64,000 nucleotides of DNA from Campylobacter geochelonis (lineage in GTDB: Bacteria; Campylobacterota; Campylobacteria; Campylobacterales; Campylobacteraceae): positions 1 to 64,000 of the forward strand of contig NZ_CP053844.1 in assembly GCF_013201685.1 (NCBI RefSeq), written 5' to 3'. The translations under genes and the position numbers were made by a program. Shown in pieces: positions 1-11,771 of this stretch. Every line of letters begins with the position of its first letter. The stretch's first letter is position 1. The notes under the pieces are model-generated. The model worked only from the letters and a program-made list of their open reading frames with translations, had not been told where the DNA came from and did no database searches.

Positions 1-1338
1 TTGACATCGATTCAAGAACAAGTTTTTCAAGAGCTTGAGAGAGTTATACTACCTAACGAATTTAACAAATATATTAAAAATTTGAGTTTTAACGATAAAA
101 AATCAAAGCCTAGTTTTATGATATATACCGCCTCAAATGAGTTGATGGCTAAATTTATCCAGACAAAATACGCAGCAAAAATTGAAGCGATTTTTGAAGA
201 GAAAACTGGCGTTAAACCAAAAGTTATAATCACTTCAAAAACTAAAAATTTACCAGTAGATAAACTTTTAAAAGATGATATCCAAAAAGATAATAAACCA
301 GTAAGCACACTTATGATTGAGTCATATAACTTCGATAACTTCATAGTCGGCGACTCAAACCGTTTTGCTTATACTTGCTCTAAATTCGTAGCGCAAAATC
401 CAGGAAAAGATTATAATCCACTTTTTATCTATGGTCCAAGCGGACTTGGCAAAACTCACCTTTTACAATCTATCGGAAATTACTGTATAAATAACAAAAA
501 AATCGTAATTTGCGTAACAAGCGAGCAGTTTGTAAATGACTTTACATTTCACATTAGAAATTTAAGTATGGATAAATTTAAAAACAAATACCGCCAGTGC
601 GACGTTTTGCTTATAGATGATATTCAGTTTTTAGGTAAGACTGATAAAATTCAAGAGGAATTTTTCAACACATTTAATGAACTAAAAAGCAAAAATGGTC
701 AGATAGTTATGACTTCAGATAAGTCACCAAAATTTTTAAAAGGCTTTGAAGAAAGGCTTTTAAGCCGTTTTGAAAGTGGACTTATAACAGATATAACACC
801 GCCTGAACTTGAGACAAAAATAGCAATTATAAAGCGAAAAAGTCAAGATAACAAGATAAATTTAGATAACAAAGTCATAGAATACATCGCTACAAACATG
901 GGCGATAACATCCGTGAAATCGAAAGTGCATTAAACAAAATAAACGCATTTTCAACGCTTATGAGAACAGATATAACGCTTGAATTTACAAAAAATGTAT
1001 TACAAGATCAAATTCGTGAAAAACGCGAGTCTGTAAGCCTTGAAGAGATTATAAATGTCATCTCAAAAGAGTTAAATATAAAACCAAGCGATATTAAAAG
1101 CAAAAGCAGAGCTAAAAACATCGTTGAAGCGCGCCGTATAGGGATATATCTATCAAAGAATTTAACACTAAATTCAATGCCATCAATCGCTAGTTATTTT
1201 GGTTTAAAAGATCACAGCGCAGTTAGCCACAACATCAAAAAAATCAAAGAGCTTATGGAGAGTGATGAATTTATAAAAATTCGAATTGATGAGCTAGAAA
1301 ATAGAATTTTAAAAAGGAAAAACAGTGATGAAATGTGA
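1..1338 (+). CDS. dnaA: Chromosomal replication initiator DnaA
   Basis: Replication initiator that binds DnaA boxes and opens the origin. The 445-residue protein has an N-terminal interaction domain, an AAA+ core with Walker A GPSGLGKTH (about residue 145) and Walker B LLIDDIQF, and a C-terminal DNA-binding domain with the DnaA signature around KDHSAVSHNIKKI. The start is TTG at base 1, so nothing upstream can be seen. dnaN and gyrB follow on the same strand, the usual origin-proximal order. Full length, no defects. Confidence 0.98.
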   Translation: MTSIQEQVFQELERVILPNEFNKYIKNLSFNDKKSKPSFMIYTASNELMAKFIQTKYAAKIEAIFEEKTGVKPKVIITSKTKNLPVDKLLKDDIQKDNKPVSTLMIESYNFDNFIVGDSNRFAYTCSKFVAQNPGKDYNPLFIYGPSGLGKTHLLQSIGNYCINNKKIVICVTSEQFVNDFTFHIRNLSMDKFKNKYRQCDVLLIDDIQFLGKTDKIQEEFFNTFNELKSKNGQIVMTSDKSPKFLKGFEERLLSRFESGLITDITPPELETKIAIIKRKSQDNKINLDNKVIEYIATNMGDNIREIESALNKINAFSTLMRTDITLEFTKNVLQDQIREKRESVSLEEIINVISKELNIKPSDIKSKSRAKNIVEARRIGIYLSKNLTLNSMPSIASYFGLKDHSAVSHNIKKIKELMESDEFIKIRIDELENRILKRKNSDEM

Positions 1339-1402
1339 AAATAAATCTTTTTTGATTCACACTAAATTTGGCTATAATTGGGAGTTTCATACAGTTTTTC
1401 AC
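1335..1402. promoter_or_regulatory. Cluster of TTCAC DnaA-box cores between dnaA and dnaN
   Basis: Three TTCAC cores lie within 68 bp: minus strand at 1335-1339 (inside the dnaA stop region), plus strand at 1356-1360 and 1398-1402. TTCAC is the reported core of epsilonproteobacterial DnaA boxes. The stretch is AT-rich and could be part of the origin, but three 5-mers are weak evidence and the region upstream of dnaA is outside the window. Confidence 0.4.
1373..1378 (+). promoter_or_regulatory. -10 box of the dnaN promoter
   Basis: A perfect TATAAT stands about 80 bp before the dnaN start, in the only gap (about 120 bp) between dnaA and dnaN. No clear -35 box, which is normal for Campylobacter sigma-70 promoters. 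It lies between two TTCAC cores, so DnaA could repress it. Confidence 0.5.
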
Positions 1403-1458
1403 AAAACAAACCTACCTACTATTGTTACTAAAATTTTAAAAAATAAAAAGGAAAAAAT

Positions 1459-2529
1459 ATGAAGTTTATCATCAACAAATCTATGCTTGATAGCATCATT
1501 ACAAACACAAATGCCTACATAGATAAAAAAGATGTTAGTTCGATTACTTCTCACATCTTCATAAATGCTGAAAATGGCATTTTAAGTATAAAAGCAACTG
1601 ATCATGAGATAGGCTTGACTTATAACATAAAAAATGTAAATGTTCAAGTAGAAGGAAAAGCTACAGCAAATGGCAAAAAAATCCTTGATATAATAAAAGG
1701 TTTAAAAGATGAAGATGTTACAATCGAAACTATGAATAACTTCTTATTCATAAGACAAAAAAATTCAAAATATAAACTTCCTATGTATAACTCTTTAGAC
1801 TTTCCAGAGTTTCCAACTTTAGAAAATAAAAATAAATTTGATATAAACTCAGCTATTTTTGGAAGAAGTTTAAAGAAAATTTTTCCTATGATAGATACAA
1901 GCAATCCTAATTATGCGCTTAATGGAGCTTTGATTGATATAAAAGATAACTATATAAATTTAGTTGGAACAGATGGAAAAAGGCTTGGTTTATATAAACT
2001 TGATGCAAAAACTCAAAACTCAAATTTCTCTTTAATCATACCTAAAAAAGCGATAAATGAGATGCAAAAACTCTTTTTTGATAAGGTTGAAATTTATTAT
2101 GATGAGAACATTTTAATCGCGGTTTGTGATAACTTTGAGTTTTTTACAAAACTGATAAATAAAAAATTTCCAGATTACCAAAGAGTAATTCCAAGCGAAT
2201 TTAAAAAGAGTGTAGTTTTACAACGAGATAAAGTCTTAGAAGGAATTAAAACGATAAATATGGTATGTGATAAGATGAAAATCACAGTAAAACCAAATTC
2301 AGTTGTTTTTGAAAGTATAAACGAAGATAACAGTGAAGCAAAAACTGAGATTGAAGTTGTAAATGAGATAGATGATGATATAGTTTTAAGAGTTACAAAC
2401 AGATATTTGCTTGACTTTTTAAATAGTATTGAAGATACAACATTTAGGCTAGATTATAATGATGTTGAGTTAGCATTTATGCTTAGTTCAAACGAACTTT
2501 TAAACATCATAATGCCAACAAATATATAA
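1459..2529 (+). CDS. dnaN: DNA polymerase III sliding clamp (beta subunit)
   Basis: Ring-shaped processivity clamp of the replicative polymerase. 356 residues, the family's normal length, with the three-fold repeated clamp domain and the conserved C-terminal end LNIIMPTNI (bacterial clamps end in a similar MPMRL-type sequence). It begins at ATG behind the ribosome site AAAAAGGAAAAAAT and sits between dnaA and gyrB, 14 bp ahead of gyrB, so the two are probably cotranscribed. Confidence 0.97.
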   Translation: MKFIINKSMLDSIITNTNAYIDKKDVSSITSHIFINAENGILSIKATDHEIGLTYNIKNVNVQVEGKATANGKKILDIIKGLKDEDVTIETMNNFLFIRQKNSKYKLPMYNSLDFPEFPTLENKNKFDINSAIFGRSLKKIFPMIDTSNPNYALNGALIDIKDNYINLVGTDGKRLGLYKLDAKTQNSNFSLIIPKKAINEMQKLFFDKVEIYYDENILIAVCDNFEFFTKLINKKFPDYQRVIPSEFKKSVVLQRDKVLEGIKTINMVCDKMKITVKPNSVVFESINEDNSEAKTEIEVVNEIDDDIVLRVTNRYLLDFLNSIEDTTFRLDYNDVELAFMLSSNELLNIIMPTNI

Positions 2530-2537
2530 AAGGATAA

Positions 2538-4852
<2,315 letters not shown>

Positions 4853-4853
<1 letters not shown>

Positions 4854-6274
4854 TGACCCTTTATAGCGAAAACAAAGAACGCGAAAACCGCTTTATGCTA
4901 TCTTTAAAGATAGCATTTCCCTTTGTTTTGGTTTTGATTCTTTTTGGATATATGCTGTTTTCTAAGGCTGAGTATAGCTGGGAAGATGCTATTTTATTTG
5001 TTATTTTGATAGCCTGTTATGTTTATTATACGATTTATTTGATATATTTTGCTTTTAAAAACAGCTTTTTAGACCCTGTGACAAAGGTTTTTACAAGAAG
5101 AAATTTTATAAAAATTTTAGAAAAAAATATCAACAAAAATATAGAAAAAAATGTAGTTTTATTAAATATATCAAACATTCAAGATATAAATTTAAGATAT
5201 GGTTATAAAAATGGGGATATTCTTCTTAAAAATTTTATACTTAAATTTTCTAATTTTTTTGAAAAAAATGGGTATAAAAATTTACCTATTGGAAGATACT
5301 CTGGCGGTAGTTTTCTTTTTTTGATTGATTGTAAAAGTTCAAAGTTAGAGCATATTTTAAAAACATTTCAAAGAGTTGTATCAAAAGATGGAGTCGATAA
5401 CATCGAGGTTAAACTTGAATTTACAACCATTTTAACTACCTATGATAGAAACTGGCAAAATATTATAAATGCTCTTTTTTCTAAGATAAGTGTTGATTAT
5501 GATGATAATGAGTTAAAAGTTATAAAACCAGATGTTTTAGATGAATTAGTCTGTTACGCTATCGAAAAAAGCGAGTTTGAGCTTAAATATCAAACTATAA
5601 AACCGATAAAAGATGATAAAGAGTGTTTAAATTTAAGCATAACTTTAAAATCATTTGAAGTTGGGCAAATATCGAAAAATAGGGTTTTGGAAATAGCTGC
5701 AAAGAACAATTATGAGATAAAATATGACTTGCAAGTTATCAAATTTATAGCTGAAAATTTTGAATTTGATAAATTTAACAGCAGAGTTTTTATAGAAATT
5801 TCTCCAGTTAGCTTAAGAAATGGCGAGTTTAACAATGAAATTTATAGACTCATTACAAATGGCATAATTGACCCAAGCAAGATTGTTTTTGAAATTTATG
5901 AAAAGGGCTGTTATGATGAAATTCTTAGATTTTCTGAGATAATTAAAAATTTAAAAGAGTTTGGATTTAAAATCGCTTTAAACCAATTTAGCGCAGATAA
6001 CGCTAGTTTTGAGTATTTTAAATACTTAGATATTGATTATGTGATTTATGATATTCAGATGAATAAAAGTTTAAAAAACAAAAAGATTAGAACTATTTTT
6101 GATGGTTTAAATTTGATTGCTAAAAAATTAGGTATAAAAACGATAGTGAGATTTGTTGATAAAACGGCTTTATATGAGGAATTAGTCCATAGTGAAGTTG
6201 ATTATATCCAAGGGTTTTATATAGATAAACCCAAAAATATAGAAAATTTAAAGGTACAAAATGCGATACGGTGA
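4853..6274 (+). CDS. Membrane protein with degenerate GGDEF and EAL-like domains
   Basis: 473 residues: two predicted membrane helices (about 17-36 and 43-65), a GGDEF-fold domain (about 75-220) and an EAL-fold domain (about 230-470). The diguanylate cyclase signature is replaced by SGGSF in RYSGGSFLFLID. At the EAL position the protein reads KYQTIKPI, without the catalytic EAL triplet, and the later ExTE-type motif is EIYEKG. It therefore probably neither makes nor breaks c-di-GMP and may bind a ligand or partner. It overlaps gyrB by 1 base and queF by 14 bases, so it belongs to their operon. Confidence 0.75.
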
Positions 6275-7034
6275 AGAGATAATAAAAGAATTTGATGTTG
6301 AGAGTGATTTAGAAATTTGGCCAAACAAACAAGAAAGAGATTATCTTATAAAGATAACTTTGCCTGAGTTTATGTGTCTTTGTCCGCGCTCTGGATATCC
6401 AGACTTTGCGACGATTTATTTAGAGTATATGCCAGGCGAATTTGTAGTTGAGCTTAAAGCGATAAAACTTTATATAAACAGTTTTATAAACAGAAATATT
6501 AGCCACGAAGATAGTATAAACGAAATTTACTCAGTTTTACAAACAAAACTTAAGCCAAAATGGATGAAAATCATAGGTGATTTTAACCCTAGAGGAAATG
6601 TCCACACAGTCATAGAAATAGACTCAAATTTAGCCTCAAAAGATAGCCAAGAAAAGCCACAAAGCGCTAACAACGATGAGATAATCGATGCTATAAAAGA
6701 GGAATTTAAAAAAGAAAAAGAGCAAGAAAAACTTGAAAGAGAAGAGCGCAAAAAGTCTTTTAATGATAGAAAACCTCGCGATGGTGTAAGAAGTTTTAGT
6801 GATAGAAAACCACGAGAGGGTGGATTTGGCGATAGAAAGCCACGTCGTGAGTTTGATAAAAAAGATGGTAAAAGTTTTGATAAAAAACCTCGCGTTGGTG
6901 GTTATAGCGATAGAAAACCACGAGATAGAGATGATAAATTTGATGATAAACCAAGGGTTAAAAAAGAGCCATTTTATAAATCAAATTTTAGTGATAGAAA
7001 ACCACAAGTAGTGAAAAAAGATGATAAAAGCTAG
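6261..7034 (+). CDS. queF: NADPH-dependent preQ0 reductase QueF with charged repeat tail
   Basis: Reduces 7-cyano-7-deazaguanine (preQ0) to preQ1 in queuosine synthesis. Residues 1-125 are a full single-domain QueF, with the active-site region FMCLCPRSGYPDF, ELKAIKLYINSF, and GDFNPRGN near the end. The protein continues to 257 residues, against roughly 125-130 in C. jejuni as I recall it. The extra half is a Lys/Glu-rich segment (about 140-165) followed by seven copies of a DRKPR/DKKPR-type unit spaced by Gly and Ser. The tail looks disordered and strongly basic, like an RNA-binding tail. The gene overlaps both neighbours by 14 bases. Confidence 0.92.
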   Translation: MRYGEEIIKEFDVESDLEIWPNKQERDYLIKITLPEFMCLCPRSGYPDFATIYLEYMPGEFVVELKAIKLYINSFINRNISHEDSINEIYSVLQTKLKPKWMKIIGDFNPRGNVHTVIEIDSNLASKDSQEKPQSANNDEIIDAIKEEFKKEKEQEKLEREERKKSFNDRKPRDGVRSFSDRKPREGGFGDRKPRREFDKKDGKSFDKKPRVGGYSDRKPRDRDDKFDDKPRVKKEPFYKSNFSDRKPQVVKKDDKS

Positions 7035-8271
7035 TTTAGTAGAGCATATTTTTAAAGCAGCTTCAATTTCGCGTTGGAATGACTACCCAAAAATGGTAAA
7101 TTTAGTCGAGCTTGATAAACAAGCTCACAAATTTATAATCGCATATTTTATAGCCAAATTTGAAGATGATGTTGATATAAACTACATTATCGAGGGTGGG
7201 ATATATGACTTTTTAGCGCGAGTTATGGTAACAGATATCAGGCCAGATGTTTTTCATCACATACAAAAAAACAAAAATGAAAAGATAAATGAGTGGGTTA
7301 TCACTAAGCTTGAAAATGAACTCAATGGGATTGAAGATGGCAAGTTTTTTGAGCGTTTTAAAAACCATCTCCTTAAAAAAGATAACCATAAAAAAGAGCG
7401 CCTTATCTTAAAAGCAGCCTCTTATCTAGCCACAAAATGGGAATTTAATATCGTTTATCAAACAAGCCAGTTTTTAAGTGATATTGATGAGCTTAAAAGC
7501 AAGGTTGATGAGGAGTTAGAGGATTATTATGAGTTAATTGGCGTGCGAAAAATCGCTATGAACAAAAAGCTAGCTCGCATAGTTGATTTAAGTGGTAGAC
7601 TTCGTTTCCAAAAGCGTTGGGCTCAAACTCCACGAATTCCAGAAACCTCTGTTTTGGGGCATATGCTAGTTGTGGCGATGCTTGGATATTTTTACTCATT
7701 AAGTGTAAAAGCGTGCGATAAAAGATGCGAGTTTAACTTCTTTTGTGCACTTTTTCATGACTTGCCAGAGAGTTTAACGCGTGATATTATAAGTCCTGTA
7801 AAATACGGCGTTGATGGATTAAGTGAGATTATAAATGAGTATGAAATGCGTTTGATTGATGATAAAATCATGCCATTTGTACCAGAACACATACGAGATG
7901 AGTTTAGTTATCTACTTGGAATCAGAAAAGAAAAAGATAAATTTTTTAAAGATGAGTTTGAAAACAGAACCTACGAAAAAGTCCCTAAATTCCACGAAGG
8001 TAGCCTATCAAGCGTGAATGAAGATAAATTTAGAGCCATTGATGGAAAAGCGCTTAAATACTGTGATAAACTAGCGGCGTTTTTCGAAGCTGGAATTTCT
8101 ATAAGTTATGGTGTAAAAAGTAAGGAACTAACTAGTGGATTTAGCTCGATAGAGGAATTTTTTAAAGAAAAACCAAAGGTTGATGGTGTTGATTTTTACG
8201 AAATTTGCAAGGATTTTAAACATCAGTTTGAGATAAAAGACCCCTTCCCAGATGGCTGCGGCACACACTAA
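7021..8271 (+). CDS. HD-domain hydrolase, YfbR-like
   Basis: 416 residues. The central part holds a metal-binding HD domain: H214 in GHMLVVAML, H246-D247 in ALFHDLPESLTRDIISPVKYG, and a later conserved Asp in KYCDKLAAFFEA. The FHDLPE...DIISPVK pattern resembles YfbR-type 5'-deoxynucleotidases, but the protein is about twice as long, with a roughly 190-residue N-terminal extension of unknown role. Substrate not known. The first 14 bases overlap queF. The last 10 codons overlap the 3' end of the SRP RNA gene on the other strand. Confidence 0.75.
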   Translation: MIKASLVEHIFKAASISRWNDYPKMVNLVELDKQAHKFIIAYFIAKFEDDVDINYIIEGGIYDFLARVMVTDIRPDVFHHIQKNKNEKINEWVITKLENELNGIEDGKFFERFKNHLLKKDNHKKERLILKAASYLATKWEFNIVYQTSQFLSDIDELKSKVDEELEDYYELIGVRKIAMNKKLARIVDLSGRLRFQKRWAQTPRIPETSVLGHMLVVAMLGYFYSLSVKACDKRCEFNFFCALFHDLPESLTRDIISPVKYGVDGLSEIINEYEMRLIDDKIMPFVPEHIRDEFSYLLGIRKEKDKFFKDEFENRTYEKVPKFHEGSLSSVNEDKFRAIDGKALKYCDKLAAFFEAGISISYGVKSKELTSGFSSIEEFFKEKPKVDGVDFYEICKDFKHQFEIKDPFPDGCGTH

Positions 8272-8347
8272 AGTCAAGTGCTCTGCTGTATTCCTACCCT
8301 GAAGCGGTGCTTAAAAAAAGCGTTGCACAGGTCTAAGAAGAGGCGAA
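8241..8347 (-). ncRNA. ffs: Signal recognition particle RNA (4.5S, small bacterial type)
   Basis: Read on the minus strand, this holds the invariant SRP domain IV: internal loop UCAGG (8302-8298), stem GUA, tetraloop GGAA (8294-8291), stem UAC, and opposing loop AGCAG (8287-8283). This matches the E. coli layout UCAGG-UCC-GGAA-GGA-AGCAG. The ends close the hairpin: CCUCUUC near 8343-8337 pairs with GAAGGGG at 8247-8241. A -10 box TATAAT lies at 8358-8353 and a U-rich stretch follows the 3' end. The RNA partners Ffh in membrane protein targeting. Exact ends are estimated. About 31 nt overlap the coding end of the convergent HD-domain gene. Confidence 0.9.
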
Positions 8348-8352
8348 CTGAA

Positions 8353-8358
8353 ATTATA
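8353..8358 (-). promoter_or_regulatory. -10 box of the SRP RNA gene
   Basis: Perfect TATAAT on the minus strand, followed after about 6 bp by the start of the paired 5' arm of the SRP RNA. It fits a start site near 8347. Confidence 0.7.
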
Positions 8359-8387
8359 GCTAAGATTTGCTTAAAAAAGGTTGATAA

Positions 8388-8813
8388 ATGAGTTTAAAAA
8401 CACATCTGTTGTCTGTATTTAGAGGAATTTTTGTATTTCATCATAGATCTTTGGAATTTAGAGCTAAAATTTTTGCAGCTATGCTTTTGGCAAAAAAAGA
8501 AATAGTAAATGATGATTATAAAAAATTAATAAAAATAACTAAAGAAATATATAAAAACGATAACGCAAGAGTTGGAATTTTAATAAATACAGTAAAAGAG
8601 TATGTAAAAATGGCAGAGACTTATAAAAATTTTAGCCTTGACACACTTTTAAAAGATATAGACAAAGAGCTTAAAGTGCATAAAAGATATGCTAGCAAAA
8701 TAAATTTTGAGCATCTTAGAATGTTAATAAGCAGCGAAGATGAAGATGATGCGTTAGTTCAACAAAGAGTTTATGAGTTTTTTGTAAATGAGGTAAAAAT
8801 TTATTCAAATTAA
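8388..8813 (+). CDS. Hypothetical protein, helical and soluble
   Basis: 141 residues, not recognised. No signal peptide or clear membrane helix. The composition (many Lys, Glu, Leu) suggests an all-helical cytosolic protein, loosely TerB-like in length and feel, but I cannot support that assignment. The start ATG follows AAAAAAGGTTGATAA, a fair ribosome site. It stands alone: the SRP RNA gene lies upstream and diverges, and a 240-bp AT-rich gap follows before typA. Confidence 0.7.
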   Translation: MSLKTHLLSVFRGIFVFHHRSLEFRAKIFAAMLLAKKEIVNDDYKKLIKITKEIYKNDNARVGILINTVKEYVKMAETYKNFSLDTLLKDIDKELKVHKRYASKINFEHLRMLISSEDEDDALVQQRVYEFFVNEVKIYSN

Positions 8814-9067
8814 TAAATTTTAAAGTAAATTCTTAAGATATTTAAATTTTTTATAGATATTTTTACCTTAAATTTTGCAAAAAATTTATTAAAATTTAAG
8901 TAAATTTAAATACAAATAAATTAAATTATAAAAGTTAAGCAAATAACGCAACCACGATATTTACAACAACTTAAAAATAGTCAAAAAACAAGAAATTTTT
9001 TAAAAACTAGAGTTTTATAAGTAAAATTTCTGTATAATCTAACCCTTAATTTAAAATGGAGAAAAAT

Positions 9068-10870
9068 TTGAAAGATATAAGAAACATAGCAGTCATCGCA
9101 CACGTTGATCATGGAAAAACCACAATGGTAGATGAACTATTAAAACAGTCTGGTACCTTTGGTGAGCATAAATCAGTCGGCGAGCGTATGATGGATAGCG
9201 ATGATATCGAAAAAGAGCGCGGTATAACCATACTTTCAAAAAACACAGCTATCAGATACAAAGATACTAAAATCAACATCATTGACACTCCAGGACATGC
9301 TGATTTTGGTGGAGAAGTTGAGCGTGTTTTGAAGATGGTTGATGGAGTTTTGCTTTTGGTTGATGCACAAGAAGGCGTTATGCCTCAAACAAAATTTGTC
9401 GTGAAAAAAGCACTATCTTTTGGGCTTAGACCAATTGTTGTTATAAATAAAATAGACAAACCAGCAGCCGATCCAGACCGCGTGATAAATGAAATTTTTG
9501 ACCTTTTTGTAGCTTTGGATGCAACTGATGAGCAACTTGAGTTTCCAGTAGTTTACGCTGCTGCAAGAGATGGTTATGCAAAGATAAATTTAGACGATCC
9601 AAACGAAAATATGATACCGCTTTTTGAGGTTATTTTATCTCATGTTCCAAAGCCAAGTGGAAGCGATGAAAACCCACTTCAGCTTCAAGTTTTTACACTT
9701 GATTATGATAACTATGTCGGTAAAATCGGAATCGCACGTATATTTAACGGAAATATTTCAAAAAATCAAAATGTTATGCTTGTCAAAGCTGATGGGACTA
9801 GAACGACTGGAAGAATTTCAAAGCTAATCGGCTTTTTAGGACTTGAGCGAGAGGATATAAACGAAGCAGGAACTGGCGATATCGTAGCCATAGCAGGGTT
9901 TGAAGCACTTGATGTTGGCGATAGCGTTGTTGATCCAAGCAACCCAATGCCACTTGAAGCACTTCACATCGAAGAGCCGACACTTAGCGTTATTTTTAGT
10001 GTAAATGATGGACCATTAGCTGGAACAGAGGGTAAATCAGTCACTTCAAATAAAATCGAAGAGCGCCTTGAAAATGAGATGAAAACAAACATAGCAATGC
10101 GTTATGAAAATGTTGGCGAGGGTAAATTTAGAGTTAGCGGAAGAGGCGAACTTCAAATAACAATTTTAGCTGAAAATATGCGTAGAGAGGGCTTTGAGCT
10201 ATGTCTTGGAAGACCAGAAGTTATAATCAAAGAGATTAATGGCGTAAAATGCGAACCTTACGAACACCTTGTAATCGATGCTCCAGATGAGTGCACAGGA
10301 ACAGTTATAGAAAAATTAGGCAGAAAAAAAGCCGAGATGAAAGCTATGCACCCAACAGGAGATGGACAAACAAGAATCGAGTTTGAAATCCCAGCTCGTG
10401 GGCTAATCGGCTTTAGAAGTCAGTTTTTAACCGATACTAGAGGCGAAGGCGTTATGAACCACAGCTTTTTAGAATTTCGTCCGATGAGTGGAAGCGTTGA
10501 TAGACGTATGAATGGAGCTTTGATAAGTATGGAAGATGGCGTAGCGCTTGCTTACTCGCTATTTAACCTGCAAGATAGAGGCGTGCTTTTTGTTGCACCT
10601 CAAGCTAAAGTTTACACTGGTATGATTATCGGTGAGCATAGCCGCCCAAATGACCTTGATGTAAATCCGATAAAAGGTAAAAACCTAACAAACGTTAGAG
10701 CAAGCGGAAGTGATGATGCGATAAAACTTGTCCCACCACGCGTACTAACACTAGAGCGTGCGTTAGAGTGGATAGAAGAGGATGAGCTAGTCGAAGTTAC
10801 TCCAAAAAACATCAGAGTTAGAAAGAGATATCTTGATCCAACAACGAGAAAAAGAAACGCAAAAAGATAG
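9068..10870 (+). CDS. typA: Ribosome-associated GTPase TypA/BipA
   Basis: Translational GTPase that binds ribosomes and helps assembly and stress adaptation. G1 [10 protein letters not shown]2 RGITI, G3 [12 protein letters not shown]4 NKID, then EF-G-like domains and the BipA C-terminal domain. The reading frame opens with ATG at 9056, but GGAG at 9058-9061 is a ribosome site placed 6 bp before TTG at 9068. Starting there gives [12 protein letters not shown], which fits the short N-terminus usual for the family, so TTG is preferred. The protein is then 600 residues. A strong hairpin follows the stop codon. Confidence 0.96.
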   Translation: MKDIRNIAVIAHVDHGKTTMVDELLKQSGTFGEHKSVGERMMDSDDIEKERGITILSKNTAIRYKDTKINIIDTPGHADFGGEVERVLKMVDGVLLLVDAQEGVMPQTKFVVKKALSFGLRPIVVINKIDKPAADPDRVINEIFDLFVALDATDEQLEFPVVYAAARDGYAKINLDDPNENMIPLFEVILSHVPKPSGSDENPLQLQVFTLDYDNYVGKIGIARIFNGNISKNQNVMLVKADGTRTTGRISKLIGFLGLEREDINEAGTGDIVAIAGFEALDVGDSVVDPSNPMPLEALHIEEPTLSVIFSVNDGPLAGTEGKSVTSNKIEERLENEMKTNIAMRYENVGEGKFRVSGRGELQITILAENMRREGFELCLGRPEVIIKEINGVKCEPYEHLVIDAPDECTGTVIEKLGRKKAEMKAMHPTGDGQTRIEFEIPARGLIGFRSQFLTDTRGEGVMNHSFLEFRPMSGSVDRRMNGALISMEDGVALAYSLFNLQDRGVLFVAPQAKVYTGMIIGEHSRPNDLDVNPIKGKNLTNVRASGSDDAIKLVPPRVLTLERALEWIEEDELVEVTPKNIRVRKRYLDPTTRKRNAKR

Positions 10871-11198
10871 ATAAAATTTATATAAACTAGCCATTATGGC
10901 TAGTTTAACTTATATGTTTTCATTAAATTTTACTCGTTATTTAGCCATGAGATGGGCTAAATTTAGAGCTATGATGAGTAGCTTTAACTAAATAAATTCT
11001 GTTATTAAAAATCGTAAAAGAAAAAAAGCTTAAAGCCACTTAGGCAATATTTATCTTATATTTTGCATCTTATATACTCAATTTATAAGATTTTAGTTTC
11101 AGTTTGCAAACTAAAAAAGATATTTTAAACTATTTTTAGTGATTATCAAGTTATATTTCTGTAAAATTAAATAAATTTGTTAAAAAAAAAGGAAAGAC
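10871..11198. other. Intergenic stretch typA-lemA
   Basis: 328 bp. It holds the typA hairpin (10884-10906) and a second stem-loop, TTTAGCC at 10940-10946 with GGCTAAA at 10955-10961. I see no gene in the rest. The lemA ribosome site AAAAAAAGGAAAG lies at its right end. Confidence 0.6.
10884..10906. terminator. Hairpin after typA
   Basis: Perfect 10-bp stem AAACTAGCCA / TGGCTAGTTT around the loop TTA, 13 bp after the typA stop. It works in either direction and is the likely end of the typA transcript. Confidence 0.7.
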
Positions 11199-11765
11199 AT
11201 GAGTACAGCCGCTATAATATTTCTTGGAGCTATTATCATTATAGCACTTGCGATTATTAGTACCTATAACTCTTTAGTTGGCAAAAGAAATCAAGTCAAA
11301 AACATCCGCGCAGGAGTCGATACTCAGCTTAAAAAGCGATACGATTTGATACCAAATTTAGTTTCTGCAGTCAAAGAGTATCTAACTCACGAAAAAGAGA
11401 CCTTGACAAAAGTAACCGAGCTTAGAAGCAAAGCTATGTCTTCAACTAGTGATAGTGAGGCGTTTAGTCTAAACAATCAGCTTTCAAAACTACTTGGAAG
11501 TATTCAAGTTGCGATAGAAGCCTATCCAGAATTAAAAGCAAATGAAAATGTCATGCACCTGCAATCAACTTTAAATGAAGTTGAAGAGCAAATCAGCGCT
11601 GCAAGACGTGCTTACAACTCAAGTGTGATGATTTACAACAACGCTATTGAGATGTTTCCAAGCAATATCATCGCAAATTTATTTAACTTCACAAAGGACG
11701 ATTTTTTCGCTATCGATGAGAGTGAAAAAGCAGCGCCAAACGTAAGTGAGCTGTTTAAAAAATAG
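11199..11765 (+). CDS. lemA: LemA family protein
   Basis: 188 residues: one N-terminal membrane helix (about 5-22, IIFLGAIIIIALAII), then the helical LemA domain with YNSLVGKRNQVKNIRAGVD, LKKRYDLIPNLVSAVKEYL and, near the end, ARRAYNSSVMIYNNAIEMFP. These are hallmark LemA positions. The family has no firmly known reaction. It is often encoded next to DUF3137 or DUF2207 membrane proteins, and here three DUF3137-like genes follow directly (gap of 6 bp), so the four probably form one membrane complex and one operon. Confidence 0.92.
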   Translation: MSTAAIIFLGAIIIIALAIISTYNSLVGKRNQVKNIRAGVDTQLKKRYDLIPNLVSAVKEYLTHEKETLTKVTELRSKAMSSTSDSEAFSLNNQLSKLLGSIQVAIEAYPELKANENVMHLQSTLNEVEEQISAARRAYNSSVMIYNNAIEMFPSNIIANLFNFTKDDFFAIDESEKAAPNVSELFKK

Positions 11766-11771
11766 TAAATT

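Noticed and set aside
5281-5330. Active diguanylate cyclase domain
   Set aside because: The fold is there, but the motif reads SGGSF, without the acidic residues needed for metal and catalysis.
6799-7011. 70-codon open frame inside the queF tail
   Set aside because: It is a shifted reading of the same DNA repeats; its Ile/Glu/Asn-rich periodic product has no ribosome site.
8272-8387. Possible tmRNA or RNase P RNA in the gap after the HD-domain gene
   Set aside because: The length is too short for either, and the minus strand fits the SRP domain IV motif exactly.
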